Shown here: piece by piece, positions 26,341-36,200 of the stretch
Position numbering within the stretch: the first letter of the stretch is position 1
Layout: each line of letters begins with the position of its first letter
Assembly (NCBI GenBank): GCA_016700115.1
Contig: CP064999.1
Coordinates: 4,216,001-4,280,000 of the forward strand
Reading direction: 5' to 3'
Length of the DNA stretch: 64,000 nt
DNA from: Sphingobacteriales bacterium
GTDB lineage: Bacteria > Bacteroidota > Bacteroidia > Chitinophagales > UBA2359
Made by a program: the position numbers and the translations under genes
The notes under the pieces: generated by a model
The model's database searches: none
Told to the model about the DNA's origin: nothing
What the model saw: the letters and a program-made list of their open reading frames with translations, nothing else

Positions 26341-26498
26341 TTATTTGAAGAAGTTTCTTCTACATAACTTATTAATAAACGCAATTTATTGATTAGCAAA
26401 TTGCATTCCCGATGCTTAAATGCTGTACTCCAAAAAAACAATCAGCCTCAAATATACTCAGCCTGTTCATTTAGCCGCCTGTTAAAATCATACAGTTT

Positions 26499-26945
26499 TC
26501 AGTCGTTCTGTTTTTCACATTCTTTCTTTAATAAGTCAAGCCAGGAATTCATCCCCTTTTCAAGATTGTTTTTAAAGGAGTTTTTAAAAAGTTTTACAAG
26601 AAAACCTTCCATGCTTTCTTGAACTGTAACGGATGTTAAATCGTCTTTTCTGCTTAACTCAAAATTATGAATAGCAAAAGTACCAAAGGCTTTTCCTGTC
26701 CAACCAAAAAGTGAATTAGGCTTTACTGTATGAATGGTTGATAAAATTTTTACGCCACCTGTTTTCCAGTTAAATGTCGTTCCAGGCTTTAAAACTCCAT
26801 TCAATTTTGGATTTGTAATATCTGTTTGCCATGTGCCCCAGTTGTCAATATTTGTTAATATTGACCATACTTTTTCAACACTGGAATTTATAGTTATTGT
26901 CTTGCTGCACTTTACAGGAGCATCTTTGTTGATTTCAATATTCAT
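26499..26945 (-). CDS. SRPBCC family (polyketide cyclase/START-like) protein
   Basis: 148 residues. The helix-grip fold is visible: VKCSKTITINSSVEKVWSIL at 11-30, then NWGTWQTDI, LKPGTTFNWKTGG, LFGWTGKAFGTFAIH, SVTVQESMEG and a long C-terminal amphipathic helix (residues 113-140). Members bind small hydrophobic ligands or act as stress proteins; the ligand here is unknown. No signal peptide, so it is cytoplasmic. It stands 366 bp from the next same-strand gene (VOC protein). Confidence 0.85.
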   Translation of the reverse strand: MNIEINKDAPVKCSKTITINSSVEKVWSILTNIDNWGTWQTDITNPKLNGVLKPGTTFNWKTGGVKILSTIHTVKPNSLFGWTGKAFGTFAIHNFELSRKDDLTSVTVQESMEGFLVKLFKNSFKNNLEKGMNSWLDLLKKECEKQND

Positions 26946-27311
26946 TATTACTAATGTTTGTTATGAACAAGTATAATTAACTTGTAAAATGCAACAATAA
27001 TATATAGTGTTCAAATCAGTTTAAAAGAAATAAACACCTGACATACAGCCATTTAAAAAAGCAAATAACTTTTTAATGACCGGTTTTCTTTTAGTTATCT
27101 AAATTATCCTATTTAAATTGGATTGTATTTACCAACATCAAATTTCTGTTAAGGCATTTGTTCTAAAAAAGAAAGCTATTAGATTTATTAGAACTAAATT
27201 TCGAGTAAGCAGAATAGTAGGATAGATAAAATTTAATCTATCGAATCTTCAGAATTTTGATCATGTAAACGCAATTCTTTCTATGCTCTGTTAAATTTCA
27301 AATAATATTGT
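26946..27311. other. Intergenic region, 366 bp
   Basis: Very AT-rich spacer between two minus-strand genes. I see no open frame with coding character, no terminator hairpin and no tRNA. Confidence 0.45.
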
Positions 27312-27704
27312 TTACTTGATTGAATGAAGTCCGATTGTATTGCCTTCAGTATCCATAACAATTGAACAAAAACCATAATCGCCAATTGACATTTTGGGTT
27401 GTAAAACCATGCCATTAGCGTTTCCCACTCTGCTTTCTTCAACTGAACAATCTTCACAGGCAAAATAAACCAAAGTTCCACCGGTTCCCGGTTTCATATC
27501 TTCCATTTTTACCAATGCTCCGCTGATATTACTTTTACCCTCTGCCCAGGGAAAACTTAACATTTGCATATTGCCCATGCCTTCAGGCATTGGGAGCTGG
27601 GTTAGTTGAATTTCAAAAACAGTTTCGTAAAATTTCTGAGCCCTGTTCATGTCTTCTACGTAAATTTCTACCCAGGTAAACGGATTTTTTAGTTCTACAG
27701 CCAT
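27312..27704 (-). CDS. VOC family (glyoxalase-like) protein
   Basis: 130 residues with the two beta-alpha-beta-beta-beta halves of the vicinal oxygen chelate fold. TWVEIYVEDMNRAQKFYETV (10-29) opens the first module and GTLVYFACEDC (about 76-86) the second, and it ends with DTEGNTIGLHS, the usual glyoxalase-family end with a metal-site position. Metal ligands are only partly conserved, so catalysis is uncertain. It belongs to the PhnB/extradiol-like stand-alone members. Confidence 0.87.
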   Translation of the reverse strand: MAVELKNPFTWVEIYVEDMNRAQKFYETVFEIQLTQLPMPEGMGNMQMLSFPWAEGKSNISGALVKMEDMKPGTGGTLVYFACEDCSVEESRVGNANGMVLQPKMSIGDYGFCSIVMDTEGNTIGLHSIK

Positions 27705-27992
27705 GTTCTTTTTTTTTAAAATTAACTAAAAATTATTTTAAAGATTAGGGAATCAATTATTTTCTAATCTATGAAAATTAAAAAGATTTCAGGCTACAAT
27801 ATACAATGCACAATTTTCTAATCAACCAATACGGACTAAATTTTTGAATTTTGTCAGATTTATATAGTTTATGGTTTGTAAATGCCGGTTTTGGCTTTGG
27901 TTTTATTTTTTTGGTATTTGAGATACAGGATTACAAACTTTCCTTTTATATTCGGGGGACAATCGCTTTATCTGTTTATAAAAATTCTTGTC

Positions 27993-28862
27993 ATGCTATA
28001 CGATATTCTGATTTTTCTTTTAATACAGCTTTGTATTATTGTAGCTTTTTCAGTTTACCATCATTTAAAATACGTTAAATTAAAGGATGTTGCGACAAAA
28101 TTGCAGTTAAAACTTGAACAAACAAGTATAAAACTGAACAGAACTATCGAGCAGAGTAAATATTGGGAGAATGAACGCAACAAACTTCAAGACGACAGTT
28201 CTTCGTTGCGAAATCAAATTGAAGAACTAAATAAACTTATTAAAAAGGTTGAAACAGAAAATGAAGAGCAACTTGTACAGTTAGAATATATGCAATCATT
28301 TAAGGCTCAGGCGGAGTTACTTGGTGAACAACAAAAAGAACTTCAATTTTTATTGCATCAGTCAAACAGCAATATACATCAGCTTGAACTCGAACAGGAA
28401 AAAACTAATAAGCAGTTATCTGAAAGTCACCAAAATGAAGAAACTTTAACCAATGCAATTTTACAACTAACTTCTATAAAAAAACAGTACGAACAACTTT
28501 TGCTGGAAAAGCAAAAATTTGTGGACGATTTAGAAAAACTGAACCTGAAAGTTAAAAGCCTCGAAAAAGAAAATCAGAATCTTTCTGAAAGGCTATCTGA
28601 AGAAAAAATGCAATCAATGAATAAGCAAAACACAATAGATGCTTTGGAACAAACCGCATTGAAATACCGGCAATTGTCAGAAGAAATGAACGAACTAAAA
28701 TACAAATTCAGCGAGTTAACCCAAAAATATGATTTGGTTGCAGAAGCAAATAAATATCTGACCATTCAATTGGAAGAAAACAAAGAGTTGGTTTCTGTTT
28801 ATCGAAAAACAATTGATTTATTGGAATCTGGTAGAATTGCTAATGTAAAAACCGGAGTTTAG
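27993..28862 (+). CDS. Membrane-anchored coiled-coil protein
   Basis: 289 residues from ATG 27993; an upstream in-frame start would add a second hydrophobic stretch and is less likely. One N-terminal transmembrane helix (about 5-22, ILIFLLIQLCIIVAFSVY) is followed by a nearly unbroken coiled coil of about 250 residues rich in Glu, Gln, Leu and Lys. No enzyme motif. It lies 43 bp before an NlpC/P60 peptidase gene on the same strand, so a shared operon is likely. A scaffold role at the cytoplasmic membrane is inferred. Confidence 0.7.
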   Translation: MLYDILIFLLIQLCIIVAFSVYHHLKYVKLKDVATKLQLKLEQTSIKLNRTIEQSKYWENERNKLQDDSSSLRNQIEELNKLIKKVETENEEQLVQLEYMQSFKAQAELLGEQQKELQFLLHQSNSNIHQLELEQEKTNKQLSESHQNEETLTNAILQLTSIKKQYEQLLLEKQKFVDDLEKLNLKVKSLEKENQNLSERLSEEKMQSMNKQNTIDALEQTALKYRQLSEEMNELKYKFSELTQKYDLVAEANKYLTIQLEENKELVSVYRKTIDLLESGRIANVKTGV

Positions 28863-28905
28863 GATTACTCTTAAATTAGAAATCTGTTCATCAACTCAAT
28901 AAATC

Positions 28906-29694
28906 ATGTTGAATACTTACTATGGAATTTGCAGTTTAAGTGTGATTCCTTTGCGCAATTTGCCTTCGGATAAAAGTGAAATGGTCAGTCAGTTATTGTT
29001 TGGAGAAACTTTTACCATTGTTGAAAGAATGAGTCCATGGCTCCGGATTGTTTGTACTGATGATGATTATTTTGGCTGGATTGATGAAAAACAGTATTTA
29101 CCTTTATCGCAATCAGAGTTTCAAAAAATCACAAAATCTGAAGAAAAAACCTATTCTTTAGAACCGATTAATTGGGTAGATATTAATGGAAAGAAAACCC
29201 TGATTTCATGGGGCAGTACCTTGCCTTTGTTTTCAGATGGAGTGGGTAAATTGGGCAACTTAAACTTTCGTTTTAATGGGAATAATATAACTACGAACTT
29301 GAAAGAAAATTCATCAAATAATGTATTGACTTATACGGATCTGTTTTTAGAAACGCCCTATTTATGGGGCGGCAGAACTTTGTTTGGCATAGATTGCTCA
29401 GGTTTTACACAGTTGCTTTTCAAAGTTTCAGGTATCCCTATAAAAAGAGATGCCTTTCAACAAGCAGAGCAGGGTATTCTGGTGGAGGATTTTAAAAATG
29501 TGGCTCCGGGCGATTTGGCTTTTTTTTCAAACCGCGAAAACAGAATTACACATGTCGGAATTGTTGATAATCAAAAGCGAATCATCCATGCTTCAGGTAA
29601 AGTCAGAACAGACTTTTTAAACGAAGAAGGAATAATTCATGCCGAAAGTAGTGTTTGTACACACAATCTAAAAATGGTTAAAAGAATGATTTGA
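28906..29694 (+). CDS. NlpC/P60 (C40) peptidase with N-terminal SH3 domain
   Basis: 262 residues without a signal peptide. An SH3-like region occupies about 1-65 (YGICSLSVIPLRNLPSDKSE, LLFGE, WLRI, GWID). The NlpC/P60 domain (about 140-262) has Cys164 in GIDCSGF, His216 in ITHVGIV and His228 in IIHASG as the catalytic set. Cytosolic members of this layout (YkfC, dipeptidyl-peptidase VI) cleave gamma-D-Glu-diaminoacid bonds in recycled muropeptides, the most likely role here. The upstream coiled-coil gene is probably co-transcribed. Confidence 0.9.
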   Translation: MLNTYYGICSLSVIPLRNLPSDKSEMVSQLLFGETFTIVERMSPWLRIVCTDDDYFGWIDEKQYLPLSQSEFQKITKSEEKTYSLEPINWVDINGKKTLISWGSTLPLFSDGVGKLGNLNFRFNGNNITTNLKENSSNNVLTYTDLFLETPYLWGGRTLFGIDCSGFTQLLFKVSGIPIKRDAFQQAEQGILVEDFKNVAPGDLAFFSNRENRITHVGIVDNQKRIIHASGKVRTDFLNEEGIIHAESSVCTHNLKMVKRMI

Positions 29695-29719
29695 AGAACG
29701 GTTAGTTCCAATCTTTTGA

Positions 29720-30307
29720 TTAAATGTTCAAAAGAATTTGGGTAAAATCACACAGATCTTTACAAACAATATCTGCTACTTCATTTTTGGGGGGGGTTAA
29801 CAATTCGTTGTTGTTTACTAAAACCGTTTTCATCCCAACCTTTTTCCCAAAAATCATATCTGTTTCGCGGTCACCTATGATAACCGATTTTTTAAAGTCA
29901 ATATCAGGAAAATCAATTTTCGCCTGAAGTGCCATCCCAATTCCGGGTTTTCTACACAAACATTTTACTGCCGCTAAATGAGGACAATAGTAAAATGCAT
30001 CAATTTTTCCATTTAGGTCTGATACGGATTTTTGAATATGTGCAAACAACATTTGTACTTCCTGATGAGTTACCAACCCCTTCCCTACTCCTTGCTGGTT
30101 GGAAACCACAATAAATTTACCAAAAAAACGGCGCAACATAACGAGACATTCCGGCACATTTTGAATAAAAGTAAATTGTTCCAAAGATTTTACATACACA
30201 TTTCCCATATCAGTGTTGATAACCCCATCCCTGTCAATAAACAAAGTCCAATCTTGGGTAATATTCCATTGTTGAACTTTTTTAAAATTGTTTAAACTTA
30301 AAGGCAT
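29720..30307 (-). CDS. gmhB: D-glycero-D-manno-heptose-1,7-bisphosphate 7-phosphatase
   Basis: 195 residues, HAD subfamily IIIA. DRDG at 25-28 gives the nucleophile Asp25 and acid/base Asp27; SNQQG is motif II, and KPGIGM plus IIGDRETDM are motifs III/IV. YYCPHLAAVKCLCRKP is the GmhB zinc loop (Cys, His, Cys, Cys). It removes a phosphate from heptose bisphosphate for lipopolysaccharide or S-layer heptose synthesis. It follows gmhA on the same strand with an 18-bp gap, making a two-gene operon. The usual nucleotidyltransferase is not in this window. Confidence 0.92.
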   Translation of the reverse strand: MPLSLNNFKKVQQWNITQDWTLFIDRDGVINTDMGNVYVKSLEQFTFIQNVPECLVMLRRFFGKFIVVSNQQGVGKGLVTHQEVQMLFAHIQKSVSDLNGKIDAFYYCPHLAAVKCLCRKPGIGMALQAKIDFPDIDFKKSVIIGDRETDMIFGKKVGMKTVLVNNNELLTPPKNEVADIVCKDLCDFTQILLNI

Positions 30308-30325
30308 GTGGTTAATATCTGTTTG

Positions 30326-30919
30326 TCAATTACCTGCAATCAGAGAAAACAATTCGCGCTCAGTCATTTCGCACAAAATATGGCCGATTAAAATATGCGC
30401 CTCCTGAATACGAGGAGTTATGTTGCTTGGAACATCAATCAAATAGTGGCAATACGGCTTTATGAATTCAATATTTTGACCACAAAGCCCAATAGTTGTC
30501 ATGTTTTTTAACTGTGCCTGTTCTAATGCGTTCAGGACATTTTGTGATTTGCCGGAGGTTGAAATTCCTATCAAAACATCACCTTCATTTCCAAAACCCT
30601 GAATCATTCTGGCATAAACCTGATCAAATCCATAATCATTTGCAACTGCGGTTAGATAAGATGAATTTACATGTAGTGCTTCAGCAGGTAAAGGGGGGCG
30701 GTCATGGTAAAATCTTCCGGAAAGCTCGGCTGCTATATGTTGAGCATCAGCTGCACTACCTCCATTACCACAAAGCCATACTCTTTTTTTCGATTTAAAA
30801 GCATGAATAATCGCCCATCCCGATTGTTGAATACTATTAAGGATTTGTGTGTTGGTAATTATTTTTTGTTTCAGCGAAACTGATTCGGTGATTATATCAG
30901 CAATATCAGTGATTGTCAT
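30326..30919 (-). CDS. gmhA: Phosphoheptose isomerase
   Basis: 197 residues from ATG 30919; a TTG seven codons earlier is unlikely. SIS-domain enzyme converting sedoheptulose-7-phosphate to heptose-7-phosphate. LCGNGGSAADAQHIAAELSG holds the His/Glu zinc ligands, GISTSGKSQNVLNAL binds phosphate, and RIQEAHILIGHILCEM near the end gives the Gln and His ligands. First gene of the gmhA-gmhB pair; cytoplasmic. Confidence 0.93.
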   Translation of the reverse strand: MTITDIADIITESVSLKQKIITNTQILNSIQQSGWAIIHAFKSKKRVWLCGNGGSAADAQHIAAELSGRFYHDRPPLPAEALHVNSSYLTAVANDYGFDQVYARMIQGFGNEGDVLIGISTSGKSQNVLNALEQAQLKNMTTIGLCGQNIEFIKPYCHYLIDVPSNITPRIQEAHILIGHILCEMTERELFSLIAGN

Positions 30920-31111
30920 TTCATGTATATTATTAAGCAAGAACGCACAAGAAACAGTATAAGTTTTTTAAACTACTAATTTTGTAAAAGGGTATCTTTC
31001 GGCTACAGGGTTATAATTGCACTAAAACTTAAAAATCAGTTTTGCTTTCAAAATTCTGAAATATTAACTTACTAGAGTACTAAATATTTAAACTTCAGAA
31101 GTTTTGGCTCC

Positions 31112-32404
31112 TTAGTCATCAACAAACAATGTTAAAAGTCCTGCAATAAGCATACTGACACCTCCTACTACTAAAGCGTAAATCGGATCATTGTTAAAAA
31201 ATCTGGAAACCATAAATCCGAGAATACTTGCTGCTACTATCTGAGGTATCACAATAAAGAAATTAAATACACCCATAAAATAACCCATTCTATCGGCAGG
31301 CAAAGCTCCTGTCAGCATAGCATAAGGCATTGACAATATACTTGCCCAAGCGGCACCGACTCCAATCATCGAAAACAAAAGTAAACTGGGATCGTTAATA
31401 AAATAAATAGAAATTAATCCGGTTCCGCCTAAAAAAAGACAAATCAAATGAGCAGTTCTTCTGTTTGTGTATTGAGCTAACGGGGGAATAAAAAAGGCGA
31501 CAATGGCAGCGACACCGTTGTAAGCTGCGAAACAAATTCCTACCCAATCAGCACCTTTATTATAAATTTCGGAAGTGGTATCGGTAGTTCCGTAAAGATG
31601 TAGAGTAACAGCAGAAGTAGTATAAATCCACATAGCAAAAAGAGCAAACCACGAAAAGAACTGAACCACAGCTAATTGTTTCATCGTTTTTGGCATCTCA
31701 AACACCCCTTTGAAAATCTCGGCAAACATATTCCCGATGCTTGTTTGAGATTTTAGCTTTTCCTGCTCTTCCTTTTCCGGCGGATATTCTGTTGATTTAA
31801 AAACCGTCCATAAAACTGCTACCAAAAATGCGATTGCCCCTACATAAAACGAATATTTAACTGAAGGAGCTATGTAGCCTTCCGGTGCTGTATTGCTGAT
31901 TTTCAGAATATTTGTAAAAATATATGGCATTGCAGAACCTGCTACTGCTCCTAAACCTATGAAAAAACTTTGCATGGCAAAACCGGTGTTGCGTTGTTCT
32001 TCCGGAAGCTTATCGCCAACAAAAGCCCTGAAAGGTTCCATGGCTATATTAAATGAAGTATCCATAATCCACAACATTACAACGGCCATCCATAATACCG
32101 GAGAGTTAGGAATTAGAATTAAAGAAATTGATGCTAAAATAGCCCCTAATAGAAAGAAAGGACGCCGGCGACCAAATGTTGGATGCCAGGTTCTGTCACT
32201 CATATATCCAATGATAGGCTGAACCAATAATCCGGTTAATGGGGCTGCAATCCATAAAATCGGAAGGTCATCAATTTCGGCTTTTAGTGTTTGAAAAATC
32301 CTGCTAACATTGCTGTTTTGTAATGCAAACCCAAATTGAATTCCAAGAAATCCTATACTCATATTCCAGATTTGCCAAAAACTGAGTGGTTCCTTTCTTT
32401 GCAT
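31112..32404 (-). CDS. MFS sugar transporter, SLC45/GPH-like
   Basis: 430 residues with 12 predicted transmembrane helices. IGFLGIQFGFALQNSNVSRI in helix 1, PIIGYMSDRTWHPTFGRRRP between helices 2 and 3 (the MFS motif A) and FNIAMEPFRAFVGD match the sucrose/maltose transporter group close to SLC45. It probably imports a disaccharide with protons. No sugar-hydrolase gene is adjacent, so the substrate stays open. Single gene on the minus strand. Confidence 0.85.
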   Translation of the reverse strand: MQRKEPLSFWQIWNMSIGFLGIQFGFALQNSNVSRIFQTLKAEIDDLPILWIAAPLTGLLVQPIIGYMSDRTWHPTFGRRRPFFLLGAILASISLILIPNSPVLWMAVVMLWIMDTSFNIAMEPFRAFVGDKLPEEQRNTGFAMQSFFIGLGAVAGSAMPYIFTNILKISNTAPEGYIAPSVKYSFYVGAIAFLVAVLWTVFKSTEYPPEKEEQEKLKSQTSIGNMFAEIFKGVFEMPKTMKQLAVVQFFSWFALFAMWIYTTSAVTLHLYGTTDTTSEIYNKGADWVGICFAAYNGVAAIVAFFIPPLAQYTNRRTAHLICLFLGGTGLISIYFINDPSLLLFSMIGVGAAWASILSMPYAMLTGALPADRMGYFMGVFNFFIVIPQIVAASILGFMVSRFFNNDPIYALVVGGVSMLIAGLLTLFVDD

Positions 32405-32541
32405 ATTGATTCTATTTTTTAAATATTAGTTACGGCTTTTTTTTGCGCGCTAAAGCTACAAAATATGCTGACATCATGTTTGCGGCAGTTTAAATTTGTA
32501 TGAATTAACAAATAACCGGTAATTCTTTAAATTTCCTTTTT

Positions 32542-32549
32542 TACCTTTG
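32542..32549 (+). promoter_or_regulatory. Putative -7 promoter element TACCTTTG
   Basis: Exact TAnnTTTG, 33 bp before the GTG start of the hemolysin III gene. Confidence 0.5.
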
Positions 32550-32581
32550 TTTTCTTTAAAACCTAAAAATCCATATCATTC

Positions 32582-33241
32582 GTGAGATTACCAAATTACC
32601 ACAAAAAAGAAGAGCGACTCAACTATCTTACCCATGCCGTCGGAATACTATTAAGCATTATAGGAATTGTTTTTTTAGTCTGGAAAGGTTATTTGCACAA
32701 AGACAACCGTATCTTGATTGGTTGTCTGATTTTTGGATTCTCCATGTTGGCAACTTTTGTTTCATCTACTCTTTACCATTGGGTTGAGCGAATTCAAATC
32801 AAAAAACGGCTTCGATTGATAGACCATCTTGCAATCTATATACTGATTGCCGGAACCTATACCCCTTTTGCCCTTAATAACCTCAGAAAAGAATGGGGCT
32901 ATTTAATTTTAGGGTTGATTTGGGGAGTTGCCATATTAGGCATTATTTATAAAGTTGTATTCAGGAATCAATTCGATAAGTTAGGAGCAATTGATACCTT
33001 TTTTTATGTGGGAATGGGTTTTTTATCAATTTTATTCATCAAACCCATCGTTAAAAGTATTCATGCAGGAGGATTAGTTTTACTTGCGCTTGGAGGAGCT
33101 TCTTATCTGATTGGAGTTTATTTTTATGAATCAAAATCCATTCGTTACAATCATGCCATCTGGCATCTGTTTGTAATGGGCGGTGCTTTTCTACATTATT
33201 TTTCTGTTTTATTTTTTGCTTTACCACCTCCCGGCATTTAG
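32582..33241 (+). CDS. Hemolysin III/TrhA (PAQR) family membrane protein
   Basis: 219 residues, GTG start. Seven transmembrane helices. The PAQR signature residues are present: ERLNYLTHAVG near 12-22 (Glu and His), STLYHW near 60 with HLAIYILIAGTYTPF, and IWHLFVMGGAFLHYFSV at the end with two metal-binding His. These enzymes are zinc hydrolase-like and may act on membrane lipids; TrhA affects membrane energetics in Bacillus. The promoter-like word just upstream supports the start. Confidence 0.9.
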   Translation: MRLPNYHKKEERLNYLTHAVGILLSIIGIVFLVWKGYLHKDNRILIGCLIFGFSMLATFVSSTLYHWVERIQIKKRLRLIDHLAIYILIAGTYTPFALNNLRKEWGYLILGLIWGVAILGIIYKVVFRNQFDKLGAIDTFFYVGMGFLSILFIKPIVKSIHAGGLVLLALGGASYLIGVYFYESKSIRYNHAIWHLFVMGGAFLHYFSVLFFALPPPGI

Positions 33242-33292
33242 AAATTATCATTCTAAAATAGAAGTTGTATAATTACTTTCCTTCAGCGTTCA

Positions 33293-36200
33293 CTAATTCA
33301 GACGATAACTTACATTTTCCCAAAGATCTATGGTGTCTAAAACACGGTGGTCGGCTGCTAGATTGAATTTGGTCGAAACCAGCTCAATCGAATAGTTGTT
33401 TTTGGAATCAATAAGTTGTAAATACATTTGCATAGTTCCGGGATGTTTGGAACATAAAAGTTCCAACCGTTTGATAAACTTTTCATTGACTACAGATGAA
33501 GGTACTTTTAAAGTAATTTTTCTTGCCATTTCCTCCAACACAGAAGATAAAAGTTTTACTTGTGTTACTTTTAGTTCGTCTTTATCTCCCCGATAATTTG
33601 GAGCAAATCTTCCTCTGATATACAAAAAGCGACCTTTTTCAAAATAGTTTTTAAAATTTATATAGTCTTCTCCAAACAAGGTCAATTCGTGTGTATTCTC
33701 ATAATCTTCAAGTATAAATCGTCCATAGGCTTTTCCATTTGAAGAAATGCGATGATCAGCACTGATTACCATACACCCTAACGCGATGTCTTTGTTTTTG
33801 TTTTTTTCAAGAATCGCAAAAGTACAGTTGCAGAAATTTTCAATAGCCCTTTTATAATCATTTAAAGGATGACCTGTTAAATATATTCCGATAGTATCTC
33901 GTTCAAAATTTAATTGTTCCAATAGTGGGAAGTCTTCACAATCAGGAATTTTAGGTATTTCGATATCATTGTCAAAACTATCTCCAAACAAAGAAGCCTG
34001 TGATGTCTGTTGTATAGTTTGATATTGTCCCCCAAATTTTATAGCTTTTTCTATCAGGGAAATTTGTTCATTCAAAGAGATGTAGAAATATTGAGAACGT
34101 TTTAACCCGAATCCATCAAAAGCTCCAGAGTAGGCTAAACTTTCAAATGATTTTTTATTTACTGTTCGTAGGTTGATACGTTTTGCAAAATCAAACAGTC
34201 CACTAAAGTTCCCGTTTTTATTTCTTTCGCGTAAAATTTCTTCAACGGCAGCTTCGCCTACCCCTTTAATGGCTGCAAGTGCAAATCTGATTTCCCCCTT
34301 TTTATTGACTGAAAACTGGATATTGCTTTCATTGACATCTGGCCCTTTAACCGGAATTCCCATTCGGCGACATTCTTCCATGAAGAATGTGATTTTGTCT
34401 ATATTACTCTGATTGTGAGTCAAAACTGCTGCCATGTATTCTGCAGGAAAATGGGCTTTTAAATAGGCTGTTTGATAAGCCACGTAAGCATAGCAAGTGG
34501 AATGAGATTTATTGAAAGCGTAAGAGGCAAAAGCTTCCCAATCAGTCCAGATTTTTTCACAAACTTCGGAAGGATGTCCATTTTTTGCTGTGTTTTCCAT
34601 AAACTGAACTTTCATTTTTTGAAGCACAGCAATTTGTTTTTTTCCCATTGCCTTTCGTAAAACGTCTGCATCACCTTTCGTAAAATTGGCTAACTTTTGA
34701 GATAAAAGCATGACTTGTTCCTGATAAACTGTTATCCCATAAGTTTCTTTCAGGTATTCTTCCATTTCGGGAAGATCGTAGGAAACTTTTTCCCGGCCAT
34801 TTTTTCGCGCAATAAAATTGGGGATATATTCCAAAGGCCCGGGACGGTAAAGCGCATTCATGGCAATTAAATCTTCAAATCGGTCGGGTTTTAGTTCCCG
34901 CAGATATTTTTGCATTCCGGGACTTTCAAACTGGAAAGTTCCATTCGTTTCTCCTCGTTGATATAGCTCATAAGTTTTTTTATCTCCCAAAGATAGTTTA
35001 TCTAAATCTATGGTAATGTTGTGGTTTTTTTTAATCAAGACAATCGCATCGCGTAGAATTGTCAAGGTTTTCAAACCCAGAAAATCCATTTTTATAACCC
35101 CCGCGTCTTCTATGACAGTTCCTTCAAATTGGGTGATTAGAAGTTCGGTCTCTTTTGATGTACAAACCGGAATGATTTCTGTCAAATCTTTTGGTGCAAT
35201 GATAATTCCTGCGGCATGAATTCCAGTTCCTCTAACCGACCCTTCTAAAACCATTGCTTCTTTGAGTACTTTAGCACGGTCATCGTTTCCGTTTAAAATT
35301 TCACGCAGCGCTTTTGCATTGTTCAGGTCTTCCTGAACAAGTTGCTCTTTGGAAGCAAGGCTGTTTTCGCCTGTTAAAGGGGCGGTTAAAATCCTGTTAA
35401 GTTTGATACCGGCTCTGTCGGGCACTAATTTTGCTAAAGCATTAGATTCGTTTAAAGGCAGGTCTAATACCCTTGCAACATCTTTGATGCTCATTTTTGC
35501 TGCCATTGTACCGTAAGTAACTATATGTGCAACTTGTTGTTTTCCGTATTTATGAACTACATAATCTATTACTTTTTGCCTGCCTTCATCATCAAAATCT
35601 GTATCAATATCCGGCATTGATTTTCGGTCAGGGTTCAAAAAACGTTCAAACAGCAAACCATAATAGATGGGGTCAATATTGGTTATTCCTATACAATAGG
35701 CAACAACAGAACCTGCAGCTGAACCTCTTCCGGGGCCAATCAATACACCTAACTCTCTTCCTGCCTGTATAAAATCAGCAACAATGAGAAAATAACCTGC
35801 AAACCCCATGGTTTTAATGGTAAATAACTCAAAGTTGATGCGTTCTTCAATTTCTGCATTCAATTCCTTATATCTTTTGTAAGCCCCTTCATAGGTCAGG
35901 TGTTTTAAGTAATCATCCTGATTTACAAATCCAACCGGTACTTGAAAATTGGGTAATAAAATGTCCTGTTTTAATTTTAAAGGTTCAACTTTATCAACAA
36001 TTTCGTTGGTATTGTCCAAACACTCCGGTAGATCAGAAAACAGAGTGTTCATTTCAGCAGTTGTTTTAAAATAAAACTCATCATTGGGAAAAGCAAAACG
36101 CCGGTTTTTAACCATATTACCATCATCAACAAAATCATCCATTTTTGGCGTGCTTTGTTTCTCACCGGTATTTAAACACAGCAAAATGTCGTGAGCATTG

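Noticed and set aside
26223..26441. Minus-strand 72-residue frame
   Set aside because: It is in a different frame from the fibronectin-like remnant and has no domain. The remnant's frame is the informative one.
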